Source: Melastoma dodecandrum
Lineage: Eukaryota > Streptophyta > Magnoliopsida > Myrtales > Melastomataceae
NCBI GenBank assembly: GCA_029817715.1
Contig: JARUPY010000309.1
Span: 40,409-104,408 of the forward strand
Length of the DNA: 64,000 nucleotides
Direction of reading: 5' to 3'
Positions 47,001-59,883 of this stretch are shown one piece after another. Within the stretch, counting starts at the first letter, position 1. Every line of letters begins with the position of its first letter. The translations under genes were made by a program, and so were the position numbers. The notes under the pieces were generated by a model. That model was not told the origin of the DNA. It ran no database searches and was given only the letters and a program-made list of their open reading frames with translations.

Positions 47001-49337
47001 CATTTTTAACTACATCTTCTTCAAAAGACCTTTGGCATACTTCGGCTTGCTAAGGTATCTCTTCTTCTGTACCAGTGTCCGTTGTTGCAGTGGGACCTTC
47101 TTGTATCTATTCGGTAGTAGGATGCAAGACTAGTTTCTCCCCATGTTCCACATGTGCCTTGTCTTATGCTTCTTTTGAGGATGGCACCAAGAAGTTGTTT
47201 AATCAAAGACGACGTTCCTTGATAGTGCACTTGCTTGTCGTAGGATCACTTCATCTCAATCATATTCTCTCCGTATCGTATCCTATGAAGATGCACTTGG
47301 TTGCTTTCTTGTCGAACTTACTTCGTATATGGTTAGGGATGAACATATAGCAGACACACTCGAAAACGCGATAGTGGCTCACTATTGGCTTCATTTTCCA
47401 CAGTAGCTTGAAGGGTGTCTTGAAGTCGAGGTGAGCTTGTGGTAGCCTGTTTGTAACATTTGTAGCCATCTTCTTGCACTCTGCCTAATATCTTCCTGAG
47501 ATATTTTTGGCATGCAACATGCTTCTACATACTTCTGTAAGATGGCTGTTATTTCTTTCTGCAACACCATTCTGTTGTGGCGTATTGGGGCATGTCAACT
47601 TTCTTCTTATCTTGAACTCCTTGAGGTACTTTACAAACTTCTGTGAGGTGTATTGTCCTCCATTGTCTATGACACCTCACCTTCTTTTGTAGGACGCTCT
47701 CCACCTTGCTCTTTGAACTTTTGCAAGGCTTATGACTTTTCTTTCATGAAGTATACCCAAACGTACCTTGAGTAGTCGTCGATGAAGGTCACCATATATC
47801 TACAGCCACTTATTGATGGGTGCTTCACCGGGTCGAACACATCCGAGTGGATCAGTTGTAGCGGTTCTTTCGCCCTAAACTTGGACTCTTCATACAGTAA
47901 CTGGTGTACTTTACCGTATTGGCAGCCTGTGCAGACATTGTCGACAATCCATCAAGTTGTGGAAGGCCCTTCAGCATCTCCTTACCTATCATGATCTTTA
48001 ACTTTTGATAGTTAATGTGCCCAAGCCTCTTATGCCAAAGGTCTGCCGTCTGATTCATCTTCACCTTTTCTATGTATGTTGATTATGAAAACATCACATA
48101 GATGGAGTGTACCTTCCGTCCTTCCATGAACGACGTCCTAGAAAACTTCAACTCTCTATACACTTTCATATCTTCGGGCCTGAACATGACGAAGTTACTG
48201 GGGCTGTCAGTTGGGCTATTAACAGAAGATTCTTCTTCTTGGGATATGGTAAACTCCCTGCAACTGTACCTTATTGGAGTTGTCACCGGCTACTATGATA
48301 GCTTTCCCAACATGGGTGATGGACAACCTTGAGTTGTTGGCAGTGACGATGACGCATTGTCTTTTGTATTCTGACAACTCTTACGGCTTCTCCTGATCAC
48401 CTGTCATATGGTTGGAGAATCTCGAGTCAAATATCCAGTTCTTCGCATAGTTCATAGAGTTATTATGAACTACTGCAAGAACCTGGTATTCCAACAGTTC
48501 TTTTTCTTCTAACACGGCGAGGATGCTTCTAGGTTCTACTCTTCTTCGGATTTGTTTCCGTCTTAACTACTTAATGTGGCCGTATTTCCTTCTACATTCT
48601 TCTTTTTGGACCAACAGTGTAGAGCGTAATGCCTTTTCTTTCCACAATTGAAGCATTTTACATCTTTCCAATGAGCTGGTTTGCCTATTGTTTTATCCTA
48701 TTGTGGGCTATTCGGTTGCTACTTACGTCGCCCCCTTCTACCACCTTATGGAACTCTTCTCTCCTCAACCCTCTTGTTTTTTGTATATATTCTTCCCTTA
48801 TTACTATATAAGGCTTATTCTTCATTTTTCAAAGTTACGCCCGCCAACTATTTTATAACTTTTTTAAATCTTCTAGAGGCGGCGGCGTGGGCCATTATTG
48901 CACAACCATAATAAATCCCTTATACTCTAGCTGTAAACCATAGATAATTATCCTCCTCATCCTATCATCACTAATCTAGGATCCTGGGTTTAGCTCTGAA
49001 ATTGGCAGTTTGACTTTACTTTAATGAAAAACTGATTTATTCAAAATCACCAGCAAGTCTCCTTGCCTAACCGCCAGCAAATCATTTTCAACTAAATCCT
49101 CATATCATTTTTATTTGAGAACCTAGTTATTAAAATATCCCAGACATCCTTCGACGTATTGACGTACCTTATATGCTCTAGCACCTGCTCCTCAATGGCG
49201 GTCTTAATGATGTACCTTATTTGCTTTCCCTGCCTTAATCCACCAATTTCGCAGTGCGACAACATCCTCCTCCGATGAGGTCGTCTCACTTCCCCAATAA
49301 TCTCCCAGAAATCTTGGCCTTGGAGATAAGACTCCAT
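47000..49337 (-). pseudogene. GAG, protease and integrase of the second Copia element
   Basis: GAG at 49337-49092 (MESYLQGQDFWEIIGE, EEQVLEHIRYVNTSKDVWDIL) opens as in Copia GAG proteins of the Tork/Tnt1-like group. An intact zinc knuckle C-x2-C-x4-H-x4-C (CFNCGKKRHYALHC) is at about 48655-48610. The integrase start is at 48064-47852 (LWHKRLGHINYQKLKIM, the His-His part of its zinc site). The integrase core is near 47815-47690 and the DDE-proximal piece NRLPQAHLDFKTPFKLLW at 47450-47400. Stops break all of these. Confidence 0.8.
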
Positions 49338-49666
49338 GCACGTCTTCCATGTGCTATAGTTTTAGTTATTTAGTTTCTTTAGCATGCAGACAATATTAAA
49401 TTCCGCCATACCGAACTCGGCTTCTTGAAGATTCGCCTGGTCCTCGACCTATGCCCGACGCAATCCCGGATTGTAGCTTCCTCGGCAAAACATCGGCGGT
49501 ATTTCGGCAGAACCTCCGTCGTACTTCTGGAGAACCTCCACGGGACTTCGATAGAACCTCCGCTGGACTTCGACAGGACCTCGCCTAGACTTCGACAGGA
49601 CCTTCATTGGACTTCGCAAAACCTCCATTGGAACTCCATCCCAAAGAATCCGGCTCTGATGCCAAA

Positions 49667-49887
49667 TGCTGAACACAATTCCATAACCTCGACTTGAGTT
49701 AGCATTGTAGGACTAGCTCAAGCTATCACCTATGCTAAGAAGAATTGATAAAAAGCTACAGAGACAAGGAGGAGAGAGAAAGAGAGGATTTGCACACTTG
49801 AACTCTCGGTGAATTGCATTTTAAATGGGATGGGGACACCTATTTATAGTTGGAGCTAGCCTCCAAAATAAGGTAAAGAATCCTATA
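49667..49887 (-). repeat. 5' LTR of the second Copia element, truncated
   Basis: Homology to 45023-45395 stops near 49887 after CTCCAAAATAAGGTAAAGAATCC. The last 150 or so bases expected are absent, and unrelated sequence with TAGACACACGCGTC follows. A deletion or a later rearrangement removed the outer end. Confidence 0.75.
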
Positions 49888-52019
49888 GACTTGTTTACGT
49901 GTCTCATGAACTTAGTCTCGTAGACACACGCGTCATAGACATTTTAACACTGCGGTCCAAGGACACTCTTAGCACTCGGTCAGACTCAAAAACTTCTTGG
50001 TGTCAACAGATGTCGGGTGATCTAAACCAGTTGCTCGTTGGTTTCATTTAACATATTTTAGTTATTATTTACATGATAAACTAATTATAGACCCATTGGT
50101 TTGGACCCATAAGTTTGAACTTAAGGCAATTGACCAACAAGGGAAGTCGAAAACAGCAGCTCAGTCGACGACCAGTTAATAAAATGTGTCCGGTCAATGG
50201 TCTCAGTCTAATTAACGGTATTTTCCCAGTCAATGTTAATGGCACTGTCAAAGGAGGTCCAGTCGAAGATAGACGCAGTTGTGGGTTCCTTTGATCAAAT
50301 TTACGCACATGTTATGGAGGTAGCGGTTAATCTTAGATTTTAAGCACATGAAGGCGGTTGCAGATAGTGGTTACTTGTGGATAGTATTTAGCTTACGTAT
50401 AAATAGTTGTAGAATGGCTTGTAAGAGGAGGGACAATCATTTCACCCACAAATTAGGCATTATGTTTGTCTTCATTGTATATGTTGTAATCTCAATATTG
50501 TGCTTTGCAATGAAAGTATTATCTTGCCTTGTTTCATTGTTCTCTAAAAAACTTCACAGTTTTTTTATATTTCGTTCACGTTTATATCGCAATGTGTTGT
50601 GCTTTCGCTCTCAAACAGTTTCTTGGAGAAGGTATAATTTTTTTTGTCCGGCTACCTTCATGTTATAGTGTAAGACAAGTTATACACCAACAAAGAGAAA
50701 AACAAATTTAAATGGGAATAATGGGAAAAGATGTTTTCTACTTCATCAAGGAAACTTATTAATAAATTATGTAAATTGAATTTTATGAAACCTCCAAATA
50801 TATTTTTTGCTAAATTTCATCATTATATGATTGATTTATGATTTCGCTCTAAGATTCTGAACTCCAAATTGACTTATAATTATGTTTGGAGTCTTTGTCA
50901 TTCCCATGTGGCACAACAGCATCATCATAATAATTATCCGAGGTGAGGTGCACCTCTATCCAATAACCCCCTAATAATTCGAGATTAGTGATTCATTCAT
51001 CCATTCATTCCCCCCTCTCATTTATAGATCAAAGAAACATAAATCTACAGCAATAACTGACAGTCGTCCCTCCGAAATCTATCTACTGCCTTATTCATTT
51101 TTAGTAAGCCGTTCCTTGTTTACTAATTCATGTCAATGATAAATAACAAAAACAAAAAGGCAGGATCGATCATGAAATTGGATTTCATCTTCTTCTTTTC
51201 ATTACAAGAAGGCCCAAATATCTTACAGGCCTTCGTCATGGCCAGATTAGCCCAAAAACATCCGCCGTACGAAAAAAATATAAACATAAAAATAATCTGA
51301 AGCCTCGAAACTTCGTGAATAATAATCAATCTTCTTCTTTTTTTTTTAATTCGTTGTTTTTTTAATATAGAAGGGAAGGGTAGAGAATGATCGATCCACT
51401 CGTTGACTATTTGTTTTGTAGTCGGCGGCATCGGTAAATGACCAGGACATCTCCATGTATTGAATGCTCTGACTCTCCCTCCCCCTGCGCCCATCTCAGT
51501 CCACCTCTGTGTTCGTAGCGCTTGACGACGTCCTTGAGGGTGTCTTCTCCCCCGGCCTTATGACACACTACTTCCTCATCGGAGGCGGTATGGCCACCTC
51601 TACTATTTTCTCACTTGTTTCTGATTTAAGCAGGCTAAACTTAAAATAAACTATTATTGCGTTGACATATGAATTTTGAGCTTCGTTTTTAATAAGCCGA
51701 AGAGGTGAGATTCTGTATAAACATCACTCGAAAAGTTCGAGAATAATTTTACTCAAGAATCGCGTCTCGAGTAGGCTACATGAATCGCGTAACTCGGGAC
51801 CTAGACCACAACTCGAGAAACTACAAAGTCTCCGGTTCTTTAACTTTAACCCACGTCGGGCCACAATGATAGAACATGATACTTGGCAGGTTTAGAGAAG
51901 TCGTCTAAGATACGATGTGTGTGGCTCCTACAAAATAGGAATCAAATCATGCACACGATCTAGGGAGACCACGTAGCAGCTGAAGAATGATAACTATAAG
52001 ATTTAAGGAACATAAAAGG
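49888..52019. other. Spacer with a possible solo LTR, no recognised gene
   Basis: Between 50000 and 50700 the sequence has LTR-like features: a plus-strand TATAAATAG at 50398, then GTAATCTCAATATTGTGCTTTGCAATGAAAG, a typical LTR R-region ending. No partner or duplication was found. At 51615-51500 (minus) a short open stretch reads SDEEVVCHKAGGEDTLKDVVKRYEHRG. It looks protein-like but I do not recognise it. The rest is AT-rich. Confidence 0.35.
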
Positions 52020-55000
52020 CAAAAAAAAAAAACAAGAACAACGATCAACTCAACACAAACTCGGAATTTGTCTAAGTTGGTCAACATCATTTACTATCTT
52101 CCCCAGCGTCCTGAACTCCAGCGTTCCGAAACCACCGTCACCTTCACTACATCCTACCACTGATCCTCCAAGGTAGATTCCATTAAAGAGATCTACCGAA
52201 GCTGTCGTTCGTCTGCCGACTGTCGTGAAGCACCCTGCACCGGTTCTCAAGTCTTTTTTATTTTTCCGTTCATGTTATGTTTGTAAGTGTTGTAAAAACT
52301 CAGATTCCGTAATTCAAAGTTGTTAATTAATTCAAGTAATGTGTTTACTTTTCAACTTGCATTCATTTGCTTTACGACGATCACAAATCACTGTAAAATT
52401 CGATACGTGTTGCGGGGACATATTCCGCTCTAACACGTTTTTTGCGACCACAATGGGAGGCTGAATTAAAATCCACAAAATCTTTTGAAAGATGCCCCGT
52501 GGTAAGAGTGGAAGAAACCCTACAAAAGTTGACCCTATTGAGATAGGGGAATCCAATGAAAATCAAACTGAAGGAAATCAAGATTGCTCTTAGGGCCCCT
52601 GAACAATCCTTGGCTTGCTTATTCACCGAATGATTTTGTAATCAAACAAGAGTTTGGTAGTGCTATTAGATAATTAAAATTGGAATTAGAAGAGAGTCAT
52701 AGAGAAATGAAAATGCAAATGGATGAAAAGAATTAGGAGATGATAGATATCATAAGTCTCCTTAAGGGTGATAGATCTAAGAAAAAGACTGAGCCTGTAG
52801 GAGAAAAGACTGAGCCTATGATCCCGAGAAGAAGATTTTATTTACATCAAACACCCTGTTAAGAGTTTCGAGCGGAATTGTAGGAAAGCCTTGCGAAGGA
52901 CCACGGTCAGAATGGCAACAGGTTCGTAGGAAAGTAGTGATCCCGAAGGTAGTGCGCAAAAAGGATTTTAAGGCATACTCAAAGGGAAGTCAAAAAAAGT
53001 AAAAGTTGTTTCATCACCAAGAGAAGTGAGCCTTGCAGACGGGAATTACACCACGATGCGGAAGGGGTGAGGAGAAGTAACTCCGAATGTTGTCTGTGAC
53101 AAAATACATGTATTGATTACACACCTTTACAAGAAGACAGTTCCTGATGAAACACCAGGAAATAAAGCGAAGATCTCATGGTACACTTGCAATGTTGCTC
53201 TCGCGAGCTACCTACATGGCTTTCTTGAGGATACATGTAAAAAGACGTTATGTCTCGCTACATGCACAGTACAAATAAGGATTCTAGAGTGATCAGATGT
53301 CCACACGGGTCACCGCTCCATTGGTTTCTCGAAAAACTTCCTCTTTTGGCATTGTGATTAACATATTCAGATTTATGTAAACACTGAATCACCCACAGCA
53401 TAACTTTGATGACGTTTATCTTTCTCATTATCTTCTTTTTTTTTTTATATCGTGTTTATGCTCTTGGCAACTATACGAGATAATACAAAGGAACTTGAAC
53501 AAGGAGGTGTGCTGGAGTAATAACATTAACTCCCGATTCATGAACATAATACACAGCCCGCGCGAAGAATGGTAGGGCAGACGTTAGAGTAAGCGATCGT
53601 GTACGAAGAAGTAATAGTAAACAATTTTTCATGCAGGGATACAGTTATCCAGGGACCCTCACTGATAAACCTACATGGAGCATTCGTTGCGGATACAGTT
53701 ATTGTAGTCTGCAACGGAAAAATGGTTTACACGATGCGCGTCATGTTTATGCATAATTTTCACAACAAAGCTTAACCTATAAAGATGAATACCGTTGTGA
53801 CACTAGCTGATTGAGTACTGTGACAAGAGATTAGTACGAGCAAATTTCATTATGTACCATTATGGCTGGCCTCTATTTCTCGGGATATACATAATATCTT
53901 CATAGCCTGTGTAGGACGTATACCCAAAGATACCCACCTTTCCGATGTGCAATTGGCATTTTTGCGTGGGTTAGTAATGCACATTCGGATTGTGCGAAGG
54001 AATGTGGCAGCCACATATCATAGAGCCATGGAAATGCTATTTTCTCGATCATTTAAATAGGTGAAAACAGTAGAGGTTTTATATTAATTGACTACATGTG
54101 TAAAAGTCGAGGACGAATATAATGATTCACATAATTAAATAGTATCTCCGTGCTACGCTTTCATTCTTCCAGGATGCATGGAAACATCCAGTTTGAAGCT
54201 GAAATCCCTTTGATGTGTTGGATTTGGAGCCCAAGCTGGGTCATTCCTTTGGGTTTCTCTGGTACATCATCAAAGGGATCCAGATTGCTTTTTTTTTTTT
54301 TTTAGAGAAAATCACATAAGCCTCTACGACGAATTGTAACTCCCCGGACTGAATAAGAACAGAGTTTACAAGCTTTTCACAAAGGAGAGTCCATTACTTT
54401 GAGGCGATTTCATCAGTGACTGTAGCTAGGAAAAGTATGAAGACTTTCACAACCTCCCTTATTGAGGGTAAAGGACAAGTTATGTTTTTGGATAGAATAT
54501 ATAAACATGCACAAACATACGTTTTTTTTTTTTTTTTTTTTTCGAGAGGATTAAAGTATTATTTATACAACAACCTCTGTTTTTTGCGTCTCCGCCAACT
54601 CGGGGGAGCTTTTTCGAATTTTTACTCCGTCAGCACGGCACACGTTACCATGCATAAGTGCGCTCCTGGCTCCAGAACGCTTGACCAAAAGAGAAGCACA
54701 GAGCTGTGTTTTAATTTGTCTCCACTTATCTAACATTATGTTGCAACAAGGTATACGGGTCGTCGAAAAGGATGTTGTTTGTTCAGTCAAATTATGTAGT
54801 CCCACGAAAGTTGAAAGTCAGCGACAATATACGGACAGTAGTGAAGTATATGTTGGTCTCCCGAACGCACAAGTCGTTATGAAAATTTCTTTGATAGTTT
54901 TAGTTGATTACTAGCAGGAGTTAGTAAGTGGAGTTGATCAGTGTCATCTTCCTTACATGATGACTTACACATTCTCCAACCCGCAAAAAAGCCGTTATGA

Positions 55001-56971
55001 AGGACAAGTTTCCCTTCCTGGAGTATCTTTCAAGCCCAATATAACGTCGAGTATAAAACTCACGCGATAACAGATCAAGCTGAATGAATGCAAGAACCTT
55101 GGGGACCCTGGTTTTGATAGGTGTCGTCAACAGATAGATCATGGAGCGGGGCGGTTTGTGAATTGTGATAAAGTCCACAGTAGGATTCGATGCCTAGTTA
55201 GCCTATTTACATCAGCCAAATATACAAACTAAAAACAGTACTGTGTCTCAGTGCAACTCAGTTGTTTTACGTTGGACACCTCTACTTCCGTGAATGGAAG
55301 AGCAAACGTTTGTATTATCCGCAAAGGTTGCATTACCAACTAGGTCGGAATCAAAGAAAATTGTTTGAGATCGTGGTAGCCTTGTTGCCATACCATCAAG
55401 ATTTGAAGATAATACTTAGCTTCCAGACTACGTGGTTGATCTCAAACAAAGTTTCAGATAGTCTACCTTGGAGCATGTAGGTCGACCATGAATAATGTGT
55501 TAGCCTTACTCTTAATTGCGCCCACATTGGTCCATTGAATTATAGCAATCAAATGATGAATTACCAGAAAGACCATTAGGAGGGATAAATTCCTGAAATT
55601 AGTTCACTATTTCAATGTTAAGGAGAAAGTAGGGGGAGAGATATTTTCTAATCATTAAGGTAGACGTTAGGAGACAATTTGATGAAGGATTATGCGGATT
55701 ACCGCTACAGTATCAAAATTGGCAGAACTCCCACCACTTCACAACGTCAAGAGGAAAGAAAGCTTACAACTGGCCCTCGGAGACGATTTATGATAACTTC
55801 TTAGCTTGGCTTTCGTTGATAAAAAAATACTCAAGAAGGCGTTTAGTTGTGGGAATTTTAGCTCTGTGTCGACTTGGATGGCAACGCGACACGCACGAAC
55901 TTCATGTTGGAGAACACCTGGCGGGTTTGTCTTGGCCAACTTCGCATAGTCAGGCGTACTGATGTACTTCGCTGATTCACAATGCAATGGATTTTAATAG
56001 GACCACTTTCTATGACGAAGAATTGTTATAGAGCTGGACGCAGTGCTGTAGCCAATGCAAATAGTGAAACAAGAAATTTGCCATAAAGCTCGAACTCAGC
56101 CAGCAATAGCATAAAATCCTCTGTACCAAGCCGCAATGGTTACGTATTAAAGTGTCCTGAGGCTCTAGATAGTCATTGGAGCGACATCTAGACCTACACT
56201 AAAGTAACAGGCAGATGCCTACATACTGGGTAGCCACAAGATTCTTTCACTACGTGGGGTGGACAAGTCCATTGGTCTATAATACAATTACTTGCAAACA
56301 GATGTCTCTCGAGTTCCACTTAAAGGTCCAACATCATTTTAGTGTTTGCACTCACCATAACAACATAGTAGTGGAGATCGGTGAAGTGTGTTTTCCACAG
56401 GCGAACGGAGTTCGCCAAGAGAAATCTCTGGAGAGAGCTTCTGTTATCTCATTGTCTATAATTCATCTCCGCATATTAATCCACGATCTAATGGCCACGC
56501 TCGAGGGCCGGCAAGACACAAGAACATAACCAACGGTAAATCTCAAACCCAAACTCATTAATTGTTCTACAGTTGGTCAATAGCTCTTTGCTCTCCTACT
56601 TAAGTCGTCCCGATACCACAATCACACTTCGCATACATCCATACGAACTAATCCTCAAAGGGCATATTCGATATAACAAGGAATCTGTTCCTAGCCGTCG
56701 TTCAGTTCGCTGTCGACCGTCGTTGAAGCCGACTCCAGTAGCCGTTTTTCATGTACTTCTTTATTGTTTATTTTCCATTCACATCTATGTCTGTAAGGTG
56801 TTGGCAAACAACTAGCTCCGCGTTTAGCTAATTAACCGTTCGTTCACTCATTTCCCTGTCTTCTGTATACTTTTCAACTTTGCGTTTAATTTACTTATAC
56901 ATGACGACCACAGATCACTCAAAGTATAATAACGTGATTGCGGCCGACACTCGTTTCGTCCGCCAATCACA
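52020..56971 (+). mobile_element. Highly decayed LTR retrotransposon
   Basis: Two diverged, collinear segments, about 52020-52435 and 56515-56971, share CAAACTC...GTTGGTCAA, ATCCTCMAAGG, GTCGTTCGTCTGYCGAC, TACTTTTCAACTTYGC, GACGAYCACARATCACT and GTGTTGCGG in order, as LTRs would. After the first, ATGCCCCGTGGTAAGAGTGG (52492) opens a short GAG-like frame. In between only scraps suggest pol, such as YFREWKSKRLYYPQRLH near 55280, which may be an integrase zinc region. Stops are everywhere. The type (probably Gypsy) is uncertain. Confidence 0.45.
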
Positions 56972-59852
56972 TTTCTAGCCAAGTACCATTCCTATCAGTA
57001 GGGCAAGCAAGTGGGCAAACTACAGTAGAGGCTACACTACTGCGATGCCCAGTGTTCGGCTTTTTCGAATCTTTCCTTAAACTTCCCACGAATGATTGTC
57101 TCAGCAAGTGTTTTTGATGTGTGTAAGCTGACCGTTTTATGAAAAAAACCAACATACCGTAATAACTTTACCTTAATCGTATGCAAAAATCAGACAACAT
57201 TTTTTGACCTAAATATTATTTTTTGAACGATAGATATATTCGAGTTACATACCCCCACTTCACCCCCACCCTAACTCGGCTATTTTTCTTATTTATTATT
57301 TCTTTAACCTTTTTAACTCTTCAAATAATAGAGAAATATTATAAGAACAAATCTGTTTGTATTTTTTTTTATAATTATACAAAGAAGTTTGTTGATTTAT
57401 ATTTTTTTCCTCCAATTTACTCTTACCCTTTCTCTCCCTCTTCGATTTCGACTTTTCCCGACAATTCTAATTATAGGTTAAGGGTTTTCCGAATTTAACC
57501 CTTCATTCACTTGCCTTCCTAGGAATTCTCTTTCCGCCCGTTGATGATTACCTAGTGAATTTTGGGCTTCTGTCGGAATTTCCTCCTCTTTACACCTACC
57601 TTGTTTATTTGAGCTGGGCCTTTCGTTTCTTTCTTTTATCTTTCTTAATTTTTGTGTTGGTGGGTCGGGTTGGTTGCTCTCAGATGGGCTCGGAAGCGGC
57701 GCTGATAGAGAAAAGAGGTTGCCGGGAAAACTGAGGGGTGAAGGGGGAGTGACGGGGCTTAACAATCATGGTGAGTTGTGATGGGATTCTGGTGCACGGA
57801 TCGGCACGGGACACTCGCAGAAGCTGTCTTTGGGTCCACTAAGCCGATCTCGTTGGCGGGGCCGTCCGAGGCCAGATGTACCTGAAGAGCTTTGATCTTT
57901 AGCACCCCAAGGTCGAGGCTTTTTTCCCACTTCGTCCGCTCCTCTCTTTTTTTACTCTGTTTGTTTTCAGAATCATTGGGTTGGCTGTTTGTTTTCGGCG
58001 CCGCTTGTTAGTTCTTATGTAGCGGCCTAGTTTTGGGGTCTTATGGACTTTAGGGGACTACATATTTGGTTTCGGATCGGTCTATCATGGGCTAGGTTGT
58101 GACTCGTGTTTGTATTTTATTGTGATTGTGAAGTGTCGTCCCTTTTGTAGTTATCATTGGGACGTTGTAGTATTATGTGTTTGTTTTAGGGTAGCAATTC
58201 TGTTTACTTCTTTTTGTTGAGGTTTGGCTCGGCGTTGGCTTCTAAAGGGGCTTTGTTACGTTTGTTCGACACGAGATTTGGGTCCGCAATCTTGTATGAC
58301 TGCTAAACAAGGAAAACGGTTAAGATGTACTCAAGCAAATCTCAGTAAAGCATTTTGATAGGCAGGGGGCTGTCTTGAGTTTATTGTATGTGTGTTGGCA
58401 AGGCACTCGATGTTTTACTTTGCGCAACAACTTGTGTTTCTCTGAATAGCTAGAACATGGGCTTTTTATGGAGCAGTTATTTGGTGGATCGTCGATATCT
58501 GAGCGCACACTGGAGGAGGCACGAGCAACGAGAGGAGGTTCTTTAAGCGCATCAAGGCAATTGGTGGATAGCGTATATTGACATTGCTCTTGATGTTCTT
58601 GCTAACTGGAGTATGTTAAATGGGAAGAACAGTGCATTTGGCCGTGGGCCATTGTATTCATTGGGGTGATGTACCTTTGGTGTGGATCAAATTCGCAGAA
58701 ATTATTCTAATGAATAGCTTTGAATACTGATTACATGACAGAGAATAGATCTGGGCGTTCCTTTGGCTAACTTTTTGCTTATTAGTTGAAGATCTTCAAC
58801 TTTCGTTTCACGTCTGGAATGGGAGTGACATGTGCTTTTCAAACGTGTTTGAAATAGGAAGTATTCTCAGTGGCGATTGTGCACAGAAAGAAGACCCCTA
58901 GACAACATTTAGTAACCCCATGCTGTTTTGGATTGACGTTGGCCATCGCTTGATACTTTCCTCATACATCCCAATTCCTTTTCTTTTATTTTATCTTTTT
59001 GGTTTTGAAAAAAACGAATAATATAGATAATAATCTGAGAGAAGGCATACCAGATTACTACCTCAATGTTTACAGCTAAAGCATTTCATAAAAGATGATC
59101 TCAATCCATTAGTTTTTATGGATGCGCGAGAGCAGAGAATGAAGCTTATTCACTAAATAGCTGAAGTATTGTGTAGCAAATATACAGACAGAATCTAAAA
59201 TATTTATATCCCCTGAAAGAATATTGGGGCTCAGGCATAATTAAGGTGCTGAGATGCAATATTGGGCATCTGTTTGACCTTGGTAAGTCAACTCCTTGCC
59301 TCTTTGTTCTCTGTTTGTGGGTTCTTACTTTACTACACCCATTTTCATTTTAAGTATGTGGGTTCCTTGCGTTTGGATAGTTGTAGATGGTTTATAGGTT
59401 TATGGGCTATAGGACTCAATCCTTCTTTCTTGATTTAGTGTTATGTCTGAAACATCATTTTCAAACCCTCTCCACTTCAAGCTCGTGAAGGAGCATGGGT
59501 GAAAGCAACTTAACCAGAATCAGTGGTGGGGTACTCATGATTCAAGATGGTTGACGAGGTAGACCTGCTGTGAATATTCACTTAATCGGTATATGACTCA
59601 GGCTTGGGGGATGCCATACGTTGCTTTAATTAGTATTCTTTTATTTTTCTTTTTGCTACGTACTTTAGTTGTTGCTTTGAAAAAGTATGGATTTCTATAG
59701 TCTTTTTTAGATTGTTCGTTTTCCCTCTCTCCATATATTTCTACTGTATTGAAAGACTTTGTTTTTTTTTTTTTTTTTTTGCTATATTGCTTTCCTTGTT
59801 TGTTTTTCTCCGCATGCTTTGTATGGCAGAATTACATACTCTTTAGCTTTTT

Positions 59853-59883
<31 letters not shown>

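Larger units (their letters stand above)
45023..49887 (-). mobile_element. Second Ty1/Copia element, 5' LTR truncated
   Basis: Reads leftwards. The 3' LTR is 45023-45395 and the 5' LTR is the first 221 bases only (49667-49887). Both open TGYTGAAYAC and share CTTGAGTTAGCRTTGTAG, CTCAAGCTA, GCTAAGAAGAATTG, GAGGAGAGAGAAA and GGTGAATTGCATTT in order. The primer site on the minus strand next to 49666 is TTTGGCATCAGAGCCG, close to the tRNA-Met-type site of Copia elements. GAG, INT and RT-RNase H relics follow in Copia order. It is a relative of the split element at 7562, with longer recognisable protein segments but still many stops. Confidence 0.87.

Noticed and set aside
51490..51620. Short protein-like minus-strand stretch SDEEVVCHKAGGEDTLKDVVKRYEHRG
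   Set aside because: Only about 40 codons, no recognised family, and neighbouring frames are closed; kept only as a remark in the spacer entry.
57478..57765. Minus-strand Pro/Ser-rich frame of 95 codons
   Set aside because: Complement of a GA/CT-biased leader-like sequence, with no known motif.
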